Shown here: one piece after another, positions 1 to 12,067 of the stretch | Layout: every line of letters starts with the position of its first letter | How positions within the stretch are numbered: position 1 is the first letter of the stretch | Assembly: GCA_025449115.1 (NCBI GenBank) | Contig: JAHLKC010000040.1 | Location: forward strand, 62,001 to 126,000 | Source: Chytridium lagenaria | Lineage: Eukaryota > Chytridiomycota > Chytridiomycetes > Chytridiales > Chytridiaceae | Length of the DNA: 64,000 bases | Direction of reading: 5' to 3' | The notes under the pieces: model-generated | What the model was told of the DNA's origin: nothing | The model's input: only the letters and a program-made list of their open reading frames with translations | Database searches by the model: none | Program-made: the position numbers and the translations under genes

Positions 1-113
1 GCGAGGGGCGTACCAGTGTCGCCAACCACAACGAGGACTTGGTGCTCGTGGGTTGCTTTGAGGAGATCATCACGATGTTGGTATATCGGTAGACCTTGAC
101 GTATTGCCTCCAT
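1..113 (-). CDS. DEAH-box RNA helicase, first exon only (partial)
   Basis: The reverse strand starts ATG at 113 and reads MEAIRQGLPIYQHRDDLLKA, followed by HQVLVVVGDTG. This is the segment just before and into the Walker A motif of DEAH-box helicases (family form: LPI...R..LL.A....VLVVVGETGSGKTT). At position 14 the exon meets a GTACGC donor, so the SGKTT half of the P-loop should lie in the next exon, off the window. The start is close to the P-loop, as in short-N-terminus members of the family; an upstream exon cannot be excluded. It is divergent from MGM101, with about 70 bp between the two starts, so they may share a promoter. Which DEAH subfamily (splicing or ribosome biogenesis) cannot be told from about 33 residues. 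Confidence 0.6.
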   Translation of the reverse strand, partial: MEAIRQGLPIYQHRDDLLKATHEHQVLVVVGDTGTPL

Positions 114-182
114 AATGACGGCTGATCCGGACACCAGAAAAGTTGTCGAAAGCCAAAAAAATCCACCACCCTTCAACGCAAG

Positions 183-1421
183 ATGGTGCTTCTCGTAAAA
201 CTCCTCCAACGCACCAACCATGCCGCATCCCCATTCGTCCCTTTCCTCAGGTCCGCGGCAATGTACGAGACCCGATGGTTAGAGGTAAACTATAACTTTC
301 TTACTTCCTTCTCTGTTGCGCGTTTCGTTGAATTTACACCACCTGCTGTGATATCATCCAGTTTAGGGCCAAACCCATAGCCGTAACTGTACCCTCGTTC
401 ACTCCAGCAATTAAATCCTTTACAACCGCCTCCACCATCACCGCACCACCTTCCGAGCCCGTCAAGGCCAAGGATCCATCCTTCCCTGCCTCATCGACCT
501 TTGAAAACGAGTTGGCGAAACATGCTGTCAACGAAGGGACTGGAATGGGAAATCAAAACGAGACTGCTACTGGAGTAAAGATGGAGAGAGGCGGGAAGGA
601 TTCTCCTATGTCGGCAGATGACCTGAGCACCAGTTACAGAGGCGCTTCACAGGAGCCATTTCCCAGAGAAGTTATTGATGTTCTTCTGGGGGAGATTCCA
701 GAGAAGGACATCGAGATAAAACCGGGTGAGGTTTTTTCTCTCTCGTTTGTGTGAAATAAGGGACTATTTAAATCCCATTACTTTTACATAACTTTCACTC
801 TCTTTGGCGCGAGTTTCTGATTTATTGATTCCGTCTACATGAAGCTTTCTCTGTCGTTTTCTTTTTGGGTTCTAACGTTGTTCAATGTAAAACAGACGGT
901 ATGATCTATCTCCCCGAAATCAAATACCGCCGCATCCTTAATCGTGCCTTCGGCCCCGGGGGTTGGAGTTTAGTTCCCCGTGGCCCCCATACCATCCTCA
1001 ACCGTACCATCTCCCGCGAATACGCTCTCTTCTGTCTTGGTCGTTTCGTTTCTCAAGCTCGCGGCGAACAAGACTATTTTTCTGAAGATGGATTACCTAC
1101 TGCCACTGAGGGCTGCAAATCCAATGCTTGATGCGGTGTTGCAAGGATCTGGGAGTAGCGAGTGAATTATGGGATCCGGCTTTTGTGAGGGAGTTTAGGG
1201 ATCGGGTTTGTGTGAAGGTGATGGCGGTCACAACGAGTGGGATGCGAAAGGGGATCTGGAGACGGAGGGATCGGACGCTTGATGGGGGTATGAAGGAGGA
1301 GGGAGTGACCGTTGGGGCGAGTGCAGACGTTGCAAAGTCGGCTACGTATCAGAAGACGGCCGCTGGGAAGCCGGTGGCGTATCAAAGGCCAGCGGGTGGG
1401 GCACTGAGAAAGCAATTGTGA
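183..1421 (+). CDS. MGM101: Mitochondrial genome maintenance protein Mgm101
   Basis: Mgm101 is a Rad52-like single-strand annealing protein of mitochondrial nucleoids needed to keep mtDNA. I see three exons: 183..284, 362..725 and 896..1421. The first encodes a basic N-terminus suited to mitochondrial import. The second is Ser/Thr/Pro-rich and ends in the conserved start of the core ([20 protein letters not shown]). The third carries the core: [67 protein letters not shown]. Both splice junctions keep the frame across conserved sequence. Within [16 protein letters not shown] the frame jumps by one base near 1127 (GCTTGATGC; a third base of the Ala codon appears missing). No intron fits there, so this is a sequencing indel or a real mutation. 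The tail after the core is Gly/Ala/basic. Confidence 0.9.
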
Positions 1422-1677
1422 CGAAGGTGAAATGCGGAGGGAGCTTGTGAGGAAAGTTCATATTAGTGCTTTTTGTTCTTTTGTCATTATGGCTATAAGT
1501 GCATATATTTTTTTATTAAAAGCGACTCTGTCGCAATGGGTAGCGCCTGGTTCATTAAAACTTATACAACCAAACTTAACGAAAACCAAGTCACAAAGAA
1601 AAACAAGCTTTTGTTCAACGGGAACAAGATAGTGCTAAAAGGCCCAAAAACTCAAAAGAAAAAAACAAAACCAGCAA

Positions 1678-4600
1678 CTAAAGGTTAATATGGAAAAGAC
1701 GCTTTACAAAATAGTAGAAGCAAGCCCATTCACGTTTCATTAATGAAACCCTCCACCACCTCCCCATGACCACCATGATAATTTGCGCCCCCGGCTCCAA
1801 CCCCCTTCCCTCTCTTACCGGCATGATCTTATCCGCGACCTCCGCCTGCTTCTCCGAAACCTCCTCCATCTGTCTCATCCACATAGAATAATACGTCCAC
1901 GTCCTCCTCATCAATCCCATCAGGTTTCGCGCTTCCTCTCCACGTTTCAAAAGCTCCGCATGAGTTCCCCGTTCAACAATGCGTCCATCCTTCAATGACG
2001 AGAATAGAGATCGGCATCGACAACGGTGGAAAGACGATGGGCGATGACGAGAGTGGTTTTGCGGGACGTAAGTTGTTTGAGTGAGCGTTGAATGAGGGCT
2101 TCGGTGGTGTTGTCAAGAGCGGAGGTGGCTTCATCGAGAAGGATGCTGATAAAATAATGAAAAAGAAAATTAGTCATAAAAGGTAAATGGGGTAAACGAA
2201 TAGGAATGAGGAGAAGCATTAACATGTCGGGATTCTTGAGCATGGTTCTAGCAATAGCAACCCTCTGCTTCTCGCCTCCAGACAACCTTAATCCACGCTC
2301 ACCAACACGCGTTTTCGTACCCTTTAAGCCAAAATTGTCAGCAAAGGTCTTCGAAAGTACCCTAAAAATACAAACCATCAGGGAACGTCGTAATCTTGTC
2401 GTGAATCTGCGCCATCTTCGCAGCATCAATAACAGCATCATCATTTTTCTTGGTATCTCCGTACGCAATGTTGTACTAAATAAAAATGGAAAGAATCAGT
2501 ATATTGCGACAAGAGATGCGTAGATTACGAAAACCGAATTAAAAAACGCGAGAAAATAATAGCATCACTTACAGCAATAGTCTCGTTAAACAATACCGTA
2601 TCCTGGGGTACAACTCCAACCACCTTCCTTAGTGACTTTTGAGTAACCTTCGAGATGTCTTGTCCATCGATAAGAATTCGTCCGGAAGTTGGGTTATACT
2701 ATAAATCAAGGAATTAGGTGTAAGATATTTTAGGGAAGAGGCTAATTAACTTACGAATCTAAAGAGCAACCTAAACACAGTACTCTTTCCAGAGCCCGTG
2801 GCTCCAACCAGCGCAACTGTAGACCTGGACGGGCCTCGAAAGACAGATTCTTAATAGCAGGTTGACGAGCGTCGTAAGCGAACGAGACATCGTCTGAATG
2901 CCATGTAAGTATACAAAATAAGATGTTGAGAAATCAGTATATGTAGTAAAAGAAGCCGATACTGACCAAACACAACCGTGCCTCCTTCGGAAACGCGAAG
3001 TTCTGTAGCATCAGACGCGTCCTTGACGTCAGGGTGCTCCGAAAATAACTCAAACATGCTCTCCATATCGATGAAATTCTATAACCATAAGTTAACATAA
3101 CTTTTCCATAGGAATGGAAAATGAAAAAGGCGCAAAAGTAAAAATGAAAGGAAGAGTTAAACCAAATTCTTTTGGTAGTATACCGAGACTGGGCAAGAAA
3201 AATAAACACAAACCTGTTGAATAACCCTATAATACGTCCCCAGCCAATTCAACGGCTGATAAAGCTGGATCAAATACGTCACAAACATAATAAAATGCCC
3301 CACGGTCAACTCTCCATCGACAACCCGTTTCGCAATCAACAGCGTCCCAATAACCATTCCAAGAGTAATGACGGTGTTTTGCGCAGTGTTGAGAAAATAC
3401 ATAGATGCGTTGGACTTCCAATCGGCAACCTGGTAGTTCTTGATGGAGTCTTCAAAGCGGGTGACTTCATAGTCCTAAAATTAGGTAAGTGGGTGAAAAG
3501 TGTGGAGTATTTCACCTCATTATTGTAGTACTTCACAGTCTCAAAGTTAAGCAGTGAGTCGACAGCACGCGCGCGAGAAAGGTTATCAAGCTGTTAAACT
3601 CATTAATTAGTGCATCGACAAATGAGAAAGAAGAAAGAATATCATTACGTCATTCATCTCTCGCCTAAATTTGGTCCTCCACTCAGTAATAATAATAGTC
3701 AACGCGATGTAAAATGACATGGTTGCAAACACAACCAAACCGGCGCTGAGGTCAAATGCGGCAATGAGGAAGATAACAGCGACACCGATATCCACGAAAA
3801 TCGGGAAAATGCTAAAGACAATACCGGAGAGGAGAGAACTGACGGATGACGTACCGCGATCCATCACACGAAGAACTGAGAAGACAATTAGGTTCACATT
3901 GGAATGGAAAATCGGGAATAACAAAAGAATTGCGTGGGGGAGATACCTTCGCCTGTCTTGCGGTTAATGTGGAATTGGAGACTGAGGTTGTGAAGATGCC
4001 TCAGCATCGTGACACTAATCTCCCTGGCGTTATATTGGGCGACAGGGATCCAAAAGATGTTTTGAAGCGTGGTTACAAGACCAACGCTACCTTGCAGATA
4101 TCGGAAGAAGCAATAAGTGAGGATGGCGCCCCCTAACCAATAAAAAACACACAAGTAGGTATTAGTGTATAAAAATTCTTAGCTACAACGGAATATCACT
4201 ACTTACAAACGTAATAAGGACCCTTGTTCTCGTTATTCGGGTCTAACAACGAATCCACCATAAGCTTATACTGCCATGGAACCGCAACATTGACGACTCT
4301 TCCCGCAATTAGCATTAGAAACGACAGTCCAACCATAGACTGCAAATAAAATCCTTTTGGCCACATGAATGGGAGGAGCTTCCCAAAGTTTTTGACAGTA
4401 AGAGCCCACGACGACGTATTCTTTTTTTGAGATTTCTTGTTGGCTTCTCCCTCTTCAGCATCTTCGAGATCAGGAACCGGTGTGGCGGTTGCAGGTTTCG
4501 ACGCCACGGTGAAGATGAGAATGAAGGTGGTGAGAATGAACCGAACGATGAAGGAGACGGAGAAGGTTATATCGAGGAGGGAGTTGACGGGTGAGGTCGC

Positions 4601-5296
4601 CAAGGTTGAGATGAAAGAGACGGGGTTGGGTGATGACAGTATAATCGTCCATTGGTAAGCTTGAATGAGATCCAGAGTAAAAGCGACAAATTGGAATGGA
4701 GAGGAGGTGAAGATTGGAGAGAGAATGAGAGATGATGCGAAGAGGATCCAGGCAAGGAAGGTGAAGCTGTCTGCAAGGATTCGGGGTGGCAGGAAGGTAA
4801 GTTGGGGGAGGGTTGTGGGAGATGGGGTAAAGAGGAAGAGGGCGTCGACAATGAGGGTGGTGACGAGGGAGAGAAGAATGCCAAGGGTGAAAATGAGGAT
4901 AATATTGAGGGTTGGAGTAGTAGAGGTGGTGATGTTTGCCTAATGATTGTGACGAAACAAAGATCAAAGTGGTGGTTTGGTTGTAAGTATAAAACTCCAT
5001 GTAGATCGGGCATAGGCATTACAACGTATTTCGGACGCTACAAGCAAGTGCACTCCGCAAATCAAGTAAATCAAGCGAGGGAACGAATGGAGAATGAAAC
5101 TACTCACCTCTGCAGCATTCCTGTTGTTGTTCAATAAACTTGTCCTCTCAGGATCGCTCGAGTTCCTTCTACTGGATCGAGCCATATACAAAACATACAT
5201 CGCCACCACCACCAGGATGGATGCGCTGATGGTGTCGAGCAAGCATGGAGCAACGAGAGCCCCCCTGAAAGTAAGGCCTGGGCAAAACGATGGCAT
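1678..5296 (-). CDS. HMT1/ABCB6-type ABC half-transporter (vacuolar heavy-metal tolerance)
   Basis: Half-size ABC transporter with an extra N-terminal hydrophobic domain (TMD0), as in fission-yeast Hmt1 and animal ABCB6/HMT-1, which move phytochelatin/GSH-metal or porphyrin substrates across organelle membranes. About 12 exons can be followed: 5108..5296, 4207..4939, 3947..4132, 3649..3875, 3516..3590, 3214..3474, 2967..3078, 2755..2893, 2573..2698, 2376..2475, 2224..2321, then 2145 down. Motifs in order: several TM segments, [11 protein letters not shown], Walker [14 protein letters not shown]-loop [14 protein letters not shown], signature [15 protein letters not shown], Walker [13 protein letters not shown]-loop VIAHRLSTV. 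Four apparent indels: one base missing before Walker A (about 2820), one extra A in the run at 2312-2315, and two near 1990-2005. The last 20-30 residues are uncertain; another frame ends near 1726. It could be a decaying copy, but neighbouring essential genes show the same type of indels. Confidence 0.88.
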
Positions 5297-5907
5297 GGTG
5301 AATTACAATTGAGTGTCTAAAAAACGCGCAACACAAGGCGGTTTTATAAAGTTTGGAACCTTTTTTGTGCTTAGAAATGCCATAGTCGTAAGCTGCTGAC
5401 TTTTACTTGCCAGAACGTTCAAAGATTGCCTTTTTCAATTTCCATGGAACCCCATTGGAATCAACGTATGCAAAGCTGCGAGTTTTTCGTGGGTCGGCCT
5501 ATTCTTTTTGCTAACATTATTTTATGCATTTACTCTGTCGGTGAGTGGTGGTGGTGGTTTGATTAATGTAAGGAAGTTAAACAGAAGCAAATACGAGAAT
5601 GTACACGAAAAACCAAAGTAATGAGAATCGTTTGCACAGGGACTTTCGGTGGGTGATAGGAATAGAGAACTAACAAGAATGTAACAAAAACTCCCACAAA
5701 CAAAGAATTTCTATAATCCGCCCTCTTCTCGCAACGCCAGACTAAAAGATGCAGGGCTGCAGAAGACTTGGATTGCATATCACTTTCCGCCTTTACAAAA
5801 AAAAAACGGAAAGAAGTAATAGAGAAAACAATAATGTATCGCTCCAAGCAAAATCAACAGCCTCCAATCCCGTCCTAGAGCGTTGGATCCAGTCATGACT
5901 TAAGATT
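5297..5907. other. Intergenic stretch between HMT1 and CFAP20 (no gene seen)
   Basis: Contains the HMT1 promoter side and the CFAP20 3' side. No open frame here has protein-like composition or a recognisable domain on either strand. Confidence 0.5.
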
Positions 5908-7013
5908 TTAAGCCTGTTTCTGGATAGGAAGGAACAACTTGAAACTCCGGGGGAAGTTCCTACGCAGAAGAAAAAAGGTGTTTTAGAAACATAACGCTTG
6001 GAATTAAAGAAAATGGGGGGTTAACCTTACCCCTCAGAGTAAAGTCTGTCAGAGAAGTAGATTCTCCGAATCCTGCAGTTGGCATGGATTTGAACGCGAA
6101 GAGTCTCAATGTAGTTTGTACCGTAAGCCCTACGCGTGAAATCGGGAAAGGTTGAATTGGATCTGATTCCATCCGTCGTCAAGTCTCATAGGCATCGTAC
6201 AAATGAACGCTTGACACGAGTAGTGGACTGTAAAGATAAAGTCGTCATTAGTTTTAGCAACATGAAAGTTTTATTCGGAGTCAGCAAGTTCTTCTTACCT
6301 GGTAGTTTGAAGCTCTAAACCTCCTTCTCACGTCTTGTCGTCCAACACCTGAACCTCAAACGTAAAGTATTTCTTCAAATTCTTGATGATCATAACAAGG
6401 AAAGGAAGCTTAATGCCCAAAGTCCTGTTCTGATGGGCCGGGCAGGTAATGTAGTTTGTCGAGACATTTGTACCAATGATCTCGAGGACTGAAGACTGAA
6501 TGTCGTTGTCGGTGATACGCTTGATGTGGCCGTTGCGGACTTTCTTGTCCCAGATTTGTAGAGGTTTGGAGCTGTTAAGGTTGACGTGTGAGTTTTCAGG
6601 ATATGTTGGTTGTGAACCAGAACATCAGAAAGAAACAGCACTTACCCAATCTGTACAGAATTGACAGGAACCCCGACTTAAGTTTTCCATTTTATGTGGT
6701 TGATTGTAAGCAAGATTTGTGGTTAGTATATCAGACAGCCGGAAATCTAGGGTGGATCAGGATCCAACAATCAGAAGTCGTCTAAAGACATCACTGCTCC
6801 ACCATCATCCATCATCCACTTTGTCATTTGACGTAAAGTGATGATCACACAGGAGATGTCGAGTTGATAAGTTGTTTGAGTGTTTCAAAAACCACTTGTC
6901 GCAAGTATTGACCCCAGCAACACCCTCATCTCTCTAAGCTCCCTCACCCCATCTCCATCTCAACCGCTTCCACCTCAGTCATCTCATATTACCTGGAAGG
7001 TGTTCCTGAACAT
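5908..7013 (-). CDS. CFAP20: Cilia- and flagella-associated protein 20
   Basis: CFAP20 is an inner-junction protein of axonemal doublet microtubules, very conserved in organisms with cilia and normally lost with the flagellum. Exons: 6993..7013 (MFRNTFQ), 6646..6676 ([11 protein letters not shown]), 6299..6571 ([19 protein letters not shown] to [12 protein letters not shown] then [10 protein letters not shown]), 6031..6227 ([59 protein letters not shown]), 5908..5959 (ELPPEF then LFLPIQKQA, stop). The match to the family is nearly residue for residue. Single-base indels break the frame at about 6332 (base missing in AAG-ACGTG), 6208 (CC to C), 6144-6146 (extra C), 5943 (extra base), and probably at two exon ends inside G runs. 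Such a small, constrained gene with so many homopolymer indels is strong evidence for consensus errors. It supports a zoosporic organism. Confidence 0.93.
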
Positions 7014-8737
7014 GACTGCAGAGCAACTAGCCGATGATTGTTTGAGTAGTCGTATGCAGCTAACCCGTCTTTGTCGTAGTCGCTCGTCGTTCCCTTTTCC
7101 CTTAACCCTTTCGAGGTTATTGTTTGTTGAGAACAAAAAGTTGTTTGCAAAGAACCAACTTGACCAAGTCGATCCAACAATTTTTGTTAGATTTATTTTT
7201 TCAAAGTTCCAAAGCGGAGAATTCAATTTGTTTGAACAAGATGTGAGTTTAGTCAAGCCATATTTTTCAGGAGTAGCCTTAAACGTAAAAAGTGACCGTC
7301 GCTCTCACTGAGCTCTAAAGGCCCTTACTTCATTCGAAAGATGGTGTAAGCTTGTTTATAGACTTATGTATAGTTTTGCTTTCTTTAAAAAACATCCGGC
7401 TTAGGGTTATGATATTATAGGCTTGAAAAGCCGCGGTGGAGAATGCGCTTTGGGAAGATGGGCCGGCCTTTTTTGTGGTGATAGCCTTTTACGATGGAAT
7501 AAGAAAATATTGCAAAATAATTAAATAAGGATATTTAACCATTTTTAGAAATATAATAAAGGTGAATCTCCTGTACGGCAAGCTGCAGCTAGCAGTCGTG
7601 TGATTTCAATCATGGGAGTCGTCTGACCCAATTCATCCGCATTAATACACGTAGATGTAAAAAAATGGTCGGCGATGCAGTAGAGACGTTGTTGGCGGTG
7701 TCGACGGTATAATCGAATCTTCTTTTGTGATTTAATGAGCTGACCGTTTCCGTAACAAGAATTTGTTCGGTGATAAGCAACATCAGATGCCGCGTCTCCC
7801 CGATTATATTAATGCCCGCAATACGTCCCTAGTGACCTTTATGGAAAATACTATGTTAACCGCGGGATTGTTGTTCGCAAGGAGCTCTCGTCATCAAGGC
7901 CCAGAAATGGTAGCGTGGTGAATCTTGGGTCCCGAAAAAAAGTAAGAAAGTAAAAATGGTCGCAACATCGACTTCAAATATTATGGCGGGTTTGAACAGC
8001 CAATCTGCAGACTGAATAGTAGTGCTCTCTTGCTCATGCCCGAAAGAGTACCTATCGACTCAATACAACTCCGATCTTACAAAGTGATGCACAAGAATTC
8101 TCAAATGTTTAGGAGAACGTGTTTAATAAACCAAAGAAGAATCGGCAATCTTTTTTACATATAAACCATTAATTTGTTTCGACTCAGGGCTCACCAATTC
8201 GACCTCATCTTGTGGCATCGGCACTTTCGAAGCTGTGCATTTTTGTGAATGCGTAAGATCAGATAACTTAGATGCATAAGTATTGTGTCTATTCATAAGT
8301 AGAAGAGATATATAAGTGGGGAGCCCGTCCGCTCTATATCACTATCCGGGTCGTTGACTGTTGATGATGCTGATGCAGTATAAAGTTTATTCCATATCCT
8401 TTGACGACGAAGTCGCGGTGTTGAACTGCGACTGTAGCCGACAACAGGCGAACGATGGCTGGATGGATGGATGGATGCAAATCCCCCACTCCCTTTCCAT
8501 CAATCCATAAAACTGACAATTTCCATGCTTTGTTGTGTTTATGAAGTAACTTGACATTTGACACTTGATACCCCGCTACAGTCAAACCCAGTGCGCTCTA
8601 AGCTCTACGCTCAACCTCGACCTTCAAATTTCTCAACATCGTGGTTACATTCAATCCTGATCGAACGGGAAGGAGTGGCTATATTGGTTTATAGGCGACA
8701 GTAACAAGAAAGAGGCTCGAAAGAAGGGAAGAGCATC
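7014..8737. other. Long intergenic region (no gene seen)
   Basis: Upstream regions of the divergent CFAP20 and glycosyltransferase genes. AT-rich patches, a short GATG run near 8458-8475, and only short open frames without protein-like composition. No repeat family, tRNA or element end was recognised. Confidence 0.45.
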
Positions 8738-11520
8738 ATGCAAATAGAGGATGACGATAAGGGACATGCGCCGCTTCAAGGCAGCTTCCGTACACCATTT
8801 CAAGTATTTCAAAGCGCATGCAGGCATGTCGCTGCTTCCATCAACAATGTTGCTCTCTCCTTCACCACGTCAACCACAAGACCATTTCTAGACTCTGAAA
8901 AGGCAAAAAAAGGCGCCGTTGCCCTACGATCATCATCGTCACCGTCATCATCATCATTACATCTGCCATCACTACACTCACTACAACCAAACCAAGGAGC
9001 AACTCCCAATAACTCTGTGGAGGGGTTTCATCTTATTGCACAGACGACGAGCTCTTCTTTGAGGTTAAAGTCAAAAAGAATTGTCTCTTGGATATTCTTG
9101 TTGTTGGCTTCAGTTTTCGGTGCTCTCTTTGTATACTATGGATCAACTTGGATACTGAGGCCGTTAAGCCCGAATGTGACTACTGGATCAGAGTGAGTAT
9201 TTTCTTATCTTTTTGCCTTGGTAGTTATGACAAGGACAGGTCTACTTTGAAGCAAAGGAAAAGCCCCCACTAAAAAGCCGTCTTTCGAGCTCTCACACGC
9301 TTCTACGTCAGCAGGAGCAAGCAGTTGGACGGGTAACTGACCCACAAGGCGGGACGGTGTTTTAAGCTATCCGAACTCTGCGTAGCAGAACGAACAATTA
9401 TAGCTTTAGCATGGACAACTATCTGATTGCCACTTTTAAAGCGATATTTAATTTCACAGCATTTCATACTTTCTGATACTTTCACGCCATTTACTTATCT
9501 TAACGGTTTTATCCATCCTTTTCATATTAGCAACACTGAGAACCGCCCGTTCCAAAAAATTCTCAACAACAACATTAACCAACTCGACATCACCTTCCCC
9601 CATCAAAACGCCTCGTCTCCTCTCCTGCCCTCCATCCCTCAAAACCCGAGCGAAACCCACATAGTCACAGACGAATTCGTCACATCTTGGGATGCCGTCT
9701 CGCTCGAGAACCTCCGTCTCCTCACAGGCAGTGACAAGCCTCCCAAGACGGGTGAAACCGGCACAAGATATCTCAGGGTGACCGGGTTTCAATTCTGTCA
9801 TATCCTTAATAACTCAACGTTTGATACAATGATTCCAGTGAGTCATTGGGGGGGTCAGACAATTGCGGAACGGGATAGACCGATTGAGAATGTGGTGCAA
9901 TTGATTGATGGCATTGCGAGGCAGGTTATGGGGCAGATGTATGGGAGAAATCAGTTCTTGGATCCAGAGGTAATTGCTATTTCCTTTTATAAAAAAAATT
10001 CAATCGATACTCCCGCACCTCCCATTCAAATGCGCTTCATTGTAAACTCACTTTTCTGTCTATATGCAGGAAGTAACCCGGTTCTCATGCTACTGCGCGG
10101 CAGACGGCGCAAACACCGTTGCCAGACTCTCCGACGCCCGTCTCCTCCATTCTGTCAATGCGCAAAGCTACTTTTCTTCCCAACTCCCCTCCATCATCCC
10201 CCCACCACGTCGTCGAGACCGCATGCGTAAACGTTTCTACAAAGTACAGTAATCCTAACCCTGCTACATTTACTAACACATCTAACAGGTGGCCTATCTT
10301 ATTGCAGTCCGCGGTGACGCTCACATCTCAGCCAACGTCAAAAATCTCATTGACGAACTCGACGACGGATCCGCCATCATCCTTCTACACGTTGACATTG
10401 ATGCCGAAAAAACGTACCAAGAACTCGTTGTCTTTGTCCAAGAACGTGAAGATCGTATCCGGTCTCGTCTTCCACCTTCCAGATCAAAAGAAAAAGGGAA
10501 CGTGTATTTTTCAAAAAAAAGGTTCAAGAGCATATCGAGACATATCAGTTTGTTGTGGATACAGTTGAATGCATATTGGGAGTTGTTGGATTTGGCGTAT
10601 TGGGACTACGTGGTGAATTTGTCACCTATGGATGTGCCGTTGAGAAAGTCAAGAGAGCTTCAACGGATATTGTCTTTGCCGGAATACAGAGGACTGAGTT
10701 TTATCAGTCATTGGGCGGATTTCGGTAACTGTCTCTTCATCATCTTATTTCATCAATCTTCCCTGATCCATTCTCGCCATCTAACAACCTCTAATCATGC
10801 CGCTTTACAGATAAACTCGCTCTCCGAATGACTCGTCCCCACCTCGCGCGCTACGACGCCAAATCCACTGAGAAAACCATTTTCCATCCCGCGAGACTGG
10901 CATGATGTTTCCACCGTTTCGGAAATGGAAAATGTGTCAACAGAGTCCTTGGATGATTCTGTCGAGAGATATTCCAAGATTTGTGAGATCCAGTGAGGAG
11001 GCGTTGATGGTGTTGGCGTATATGGAGCATACATTAAAACCGGATGAGACGTTCTTTTGTTACAGTGAGTACCAAACTCGTGTACTTTCTTTAGAGCAAT
11101 AGGGTTTTGATTTTATATGGAGTTCCTCATCTTTTTTGCTTCCTTCATTGATTTCGCCCGATCAATTGTTTCCTCGCTGGTTTTCTATTTTTTTACCCAC
11201 TTTCTAACTTCTTTTTAGTCATAATGAACACTCCCCACCTCCGCCCCCGCTCTCTGAACGACTCCAAACGTTTCGTCCGCACAAAACCCCTCACCCTCAA
11301 CGACACCAACGATCTCGGCTGGCCGACCTCCTCTACCACCTACGTAGACGCCGAGATCCATGATCCGCGGTATCTGTTCATCTCAAACGTAGATTTGCGG
11401 ACAGATGAAGGATGGGATCTGTGGGAATGGATGCAGAGAAATCAGGTGAATCGGTACTTGCATAAGATGGAGATGTATGGAAATTTGGGGGGGAGAGAGT
11501 TTGTGCCGCCCGTTTTATGA
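8738..11520 (+). CDS. GT14-type (Branch/core-2/xylosyltransferase-like) type II membrane glycosyltransferase
   Basis: Golgi-type enzyme predicted to add a sugar to a glycan or protein. Exon 1 (8738..9192) encodes a cytosolic Ser-rich head and one TM anchor (SWIFLLLASVFGALFVYYGS). Exon 2 is 9531..9969, exon 3 starts at 10070, and the catalytic exon starts at about 10288 with VAYLIAVRGDAHI. The following segments match the Branch/GT14 pattern: ALIEL-like LIDELDDGSAIILLHVDID, WDYVVNLSPMDVPL, then WMILSRDIPRFV, EEALMVLAYMEHTLKPDET, and after an intron NTPHLRPRSLND and a C-terminal stem. The frame shifts once between about 10860 and 10905 (start of the PPFRKW/ILSRD part). Length of about 700 residues fits fungal members. 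The exact sugar and acceptor cannot be inferred. Confidence 0.8.
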
Positions 11521-12067
11521 ATAGATGGAGCGGTTGTTAACGGGAGCGGTTATTTGGGGCTGGGAGAGTTTAGTGGTTATTACTTTTATAACATGATGAC
11601 GGAACACACAAGTCGTTCGCTTTAAATTTATCTTAATGAATATACATTATGGCTATAAATATTGCTCAGTCTACGTCTCAGCTTAAAATATTTAATCGTG
11701 TAAAGAGATGAAGACTACGGAAAGGAAAATTTGGGAAGACTGGAACTTGCCAGGGGTATGCACCAAAAGATATTCCTTCACAAAGAATTCAATACCCCTT
11801 TCACTTTGTTAAAAAACGTTGAGAAAACAAGGTCATGTATGCGGTGTTGACATTCACACCCAATAGAACATTCAATTTATTTGTTCTAACTTAATTGAAA
11901 CATGAGTTTTCCGTGTGTGAAAATAAAAAGAGAGAAAGGAAACTACAAAAAGTTTTCCGGTCGTAAAAAAGAAAATCATAAGCTAGGAGGGAGCTATAAG
12001 ACGATAATTAGACTTCCCACTCAAAATTAATAACAAGGTAACTAACCAGTCTATTTTGTCTCCAAAC
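11521..12067. other. 3'-3' intergenic stretch between two convergent genes
   Basis: AT-rich spacer receiving the ends of the GT14 gene (+) and the E2 gene (-). No coding signal seen. Confidence 0.5.

Noticed and set aside
1120..1135. Programmed ribosomal frameshift in MGM101
   Set aside because: No slippery heptamer or downstream structure stands out, and the same kind of one-base jump occurs in almost every conserved gene here, both +1 and -1.
1678..5296. Calling the HMT1-like gene a pseudogene
   Set aside because: All ABC motifs and splice sites are intact; its indels are of the same type and density as in CFAP20 and other essential genes.
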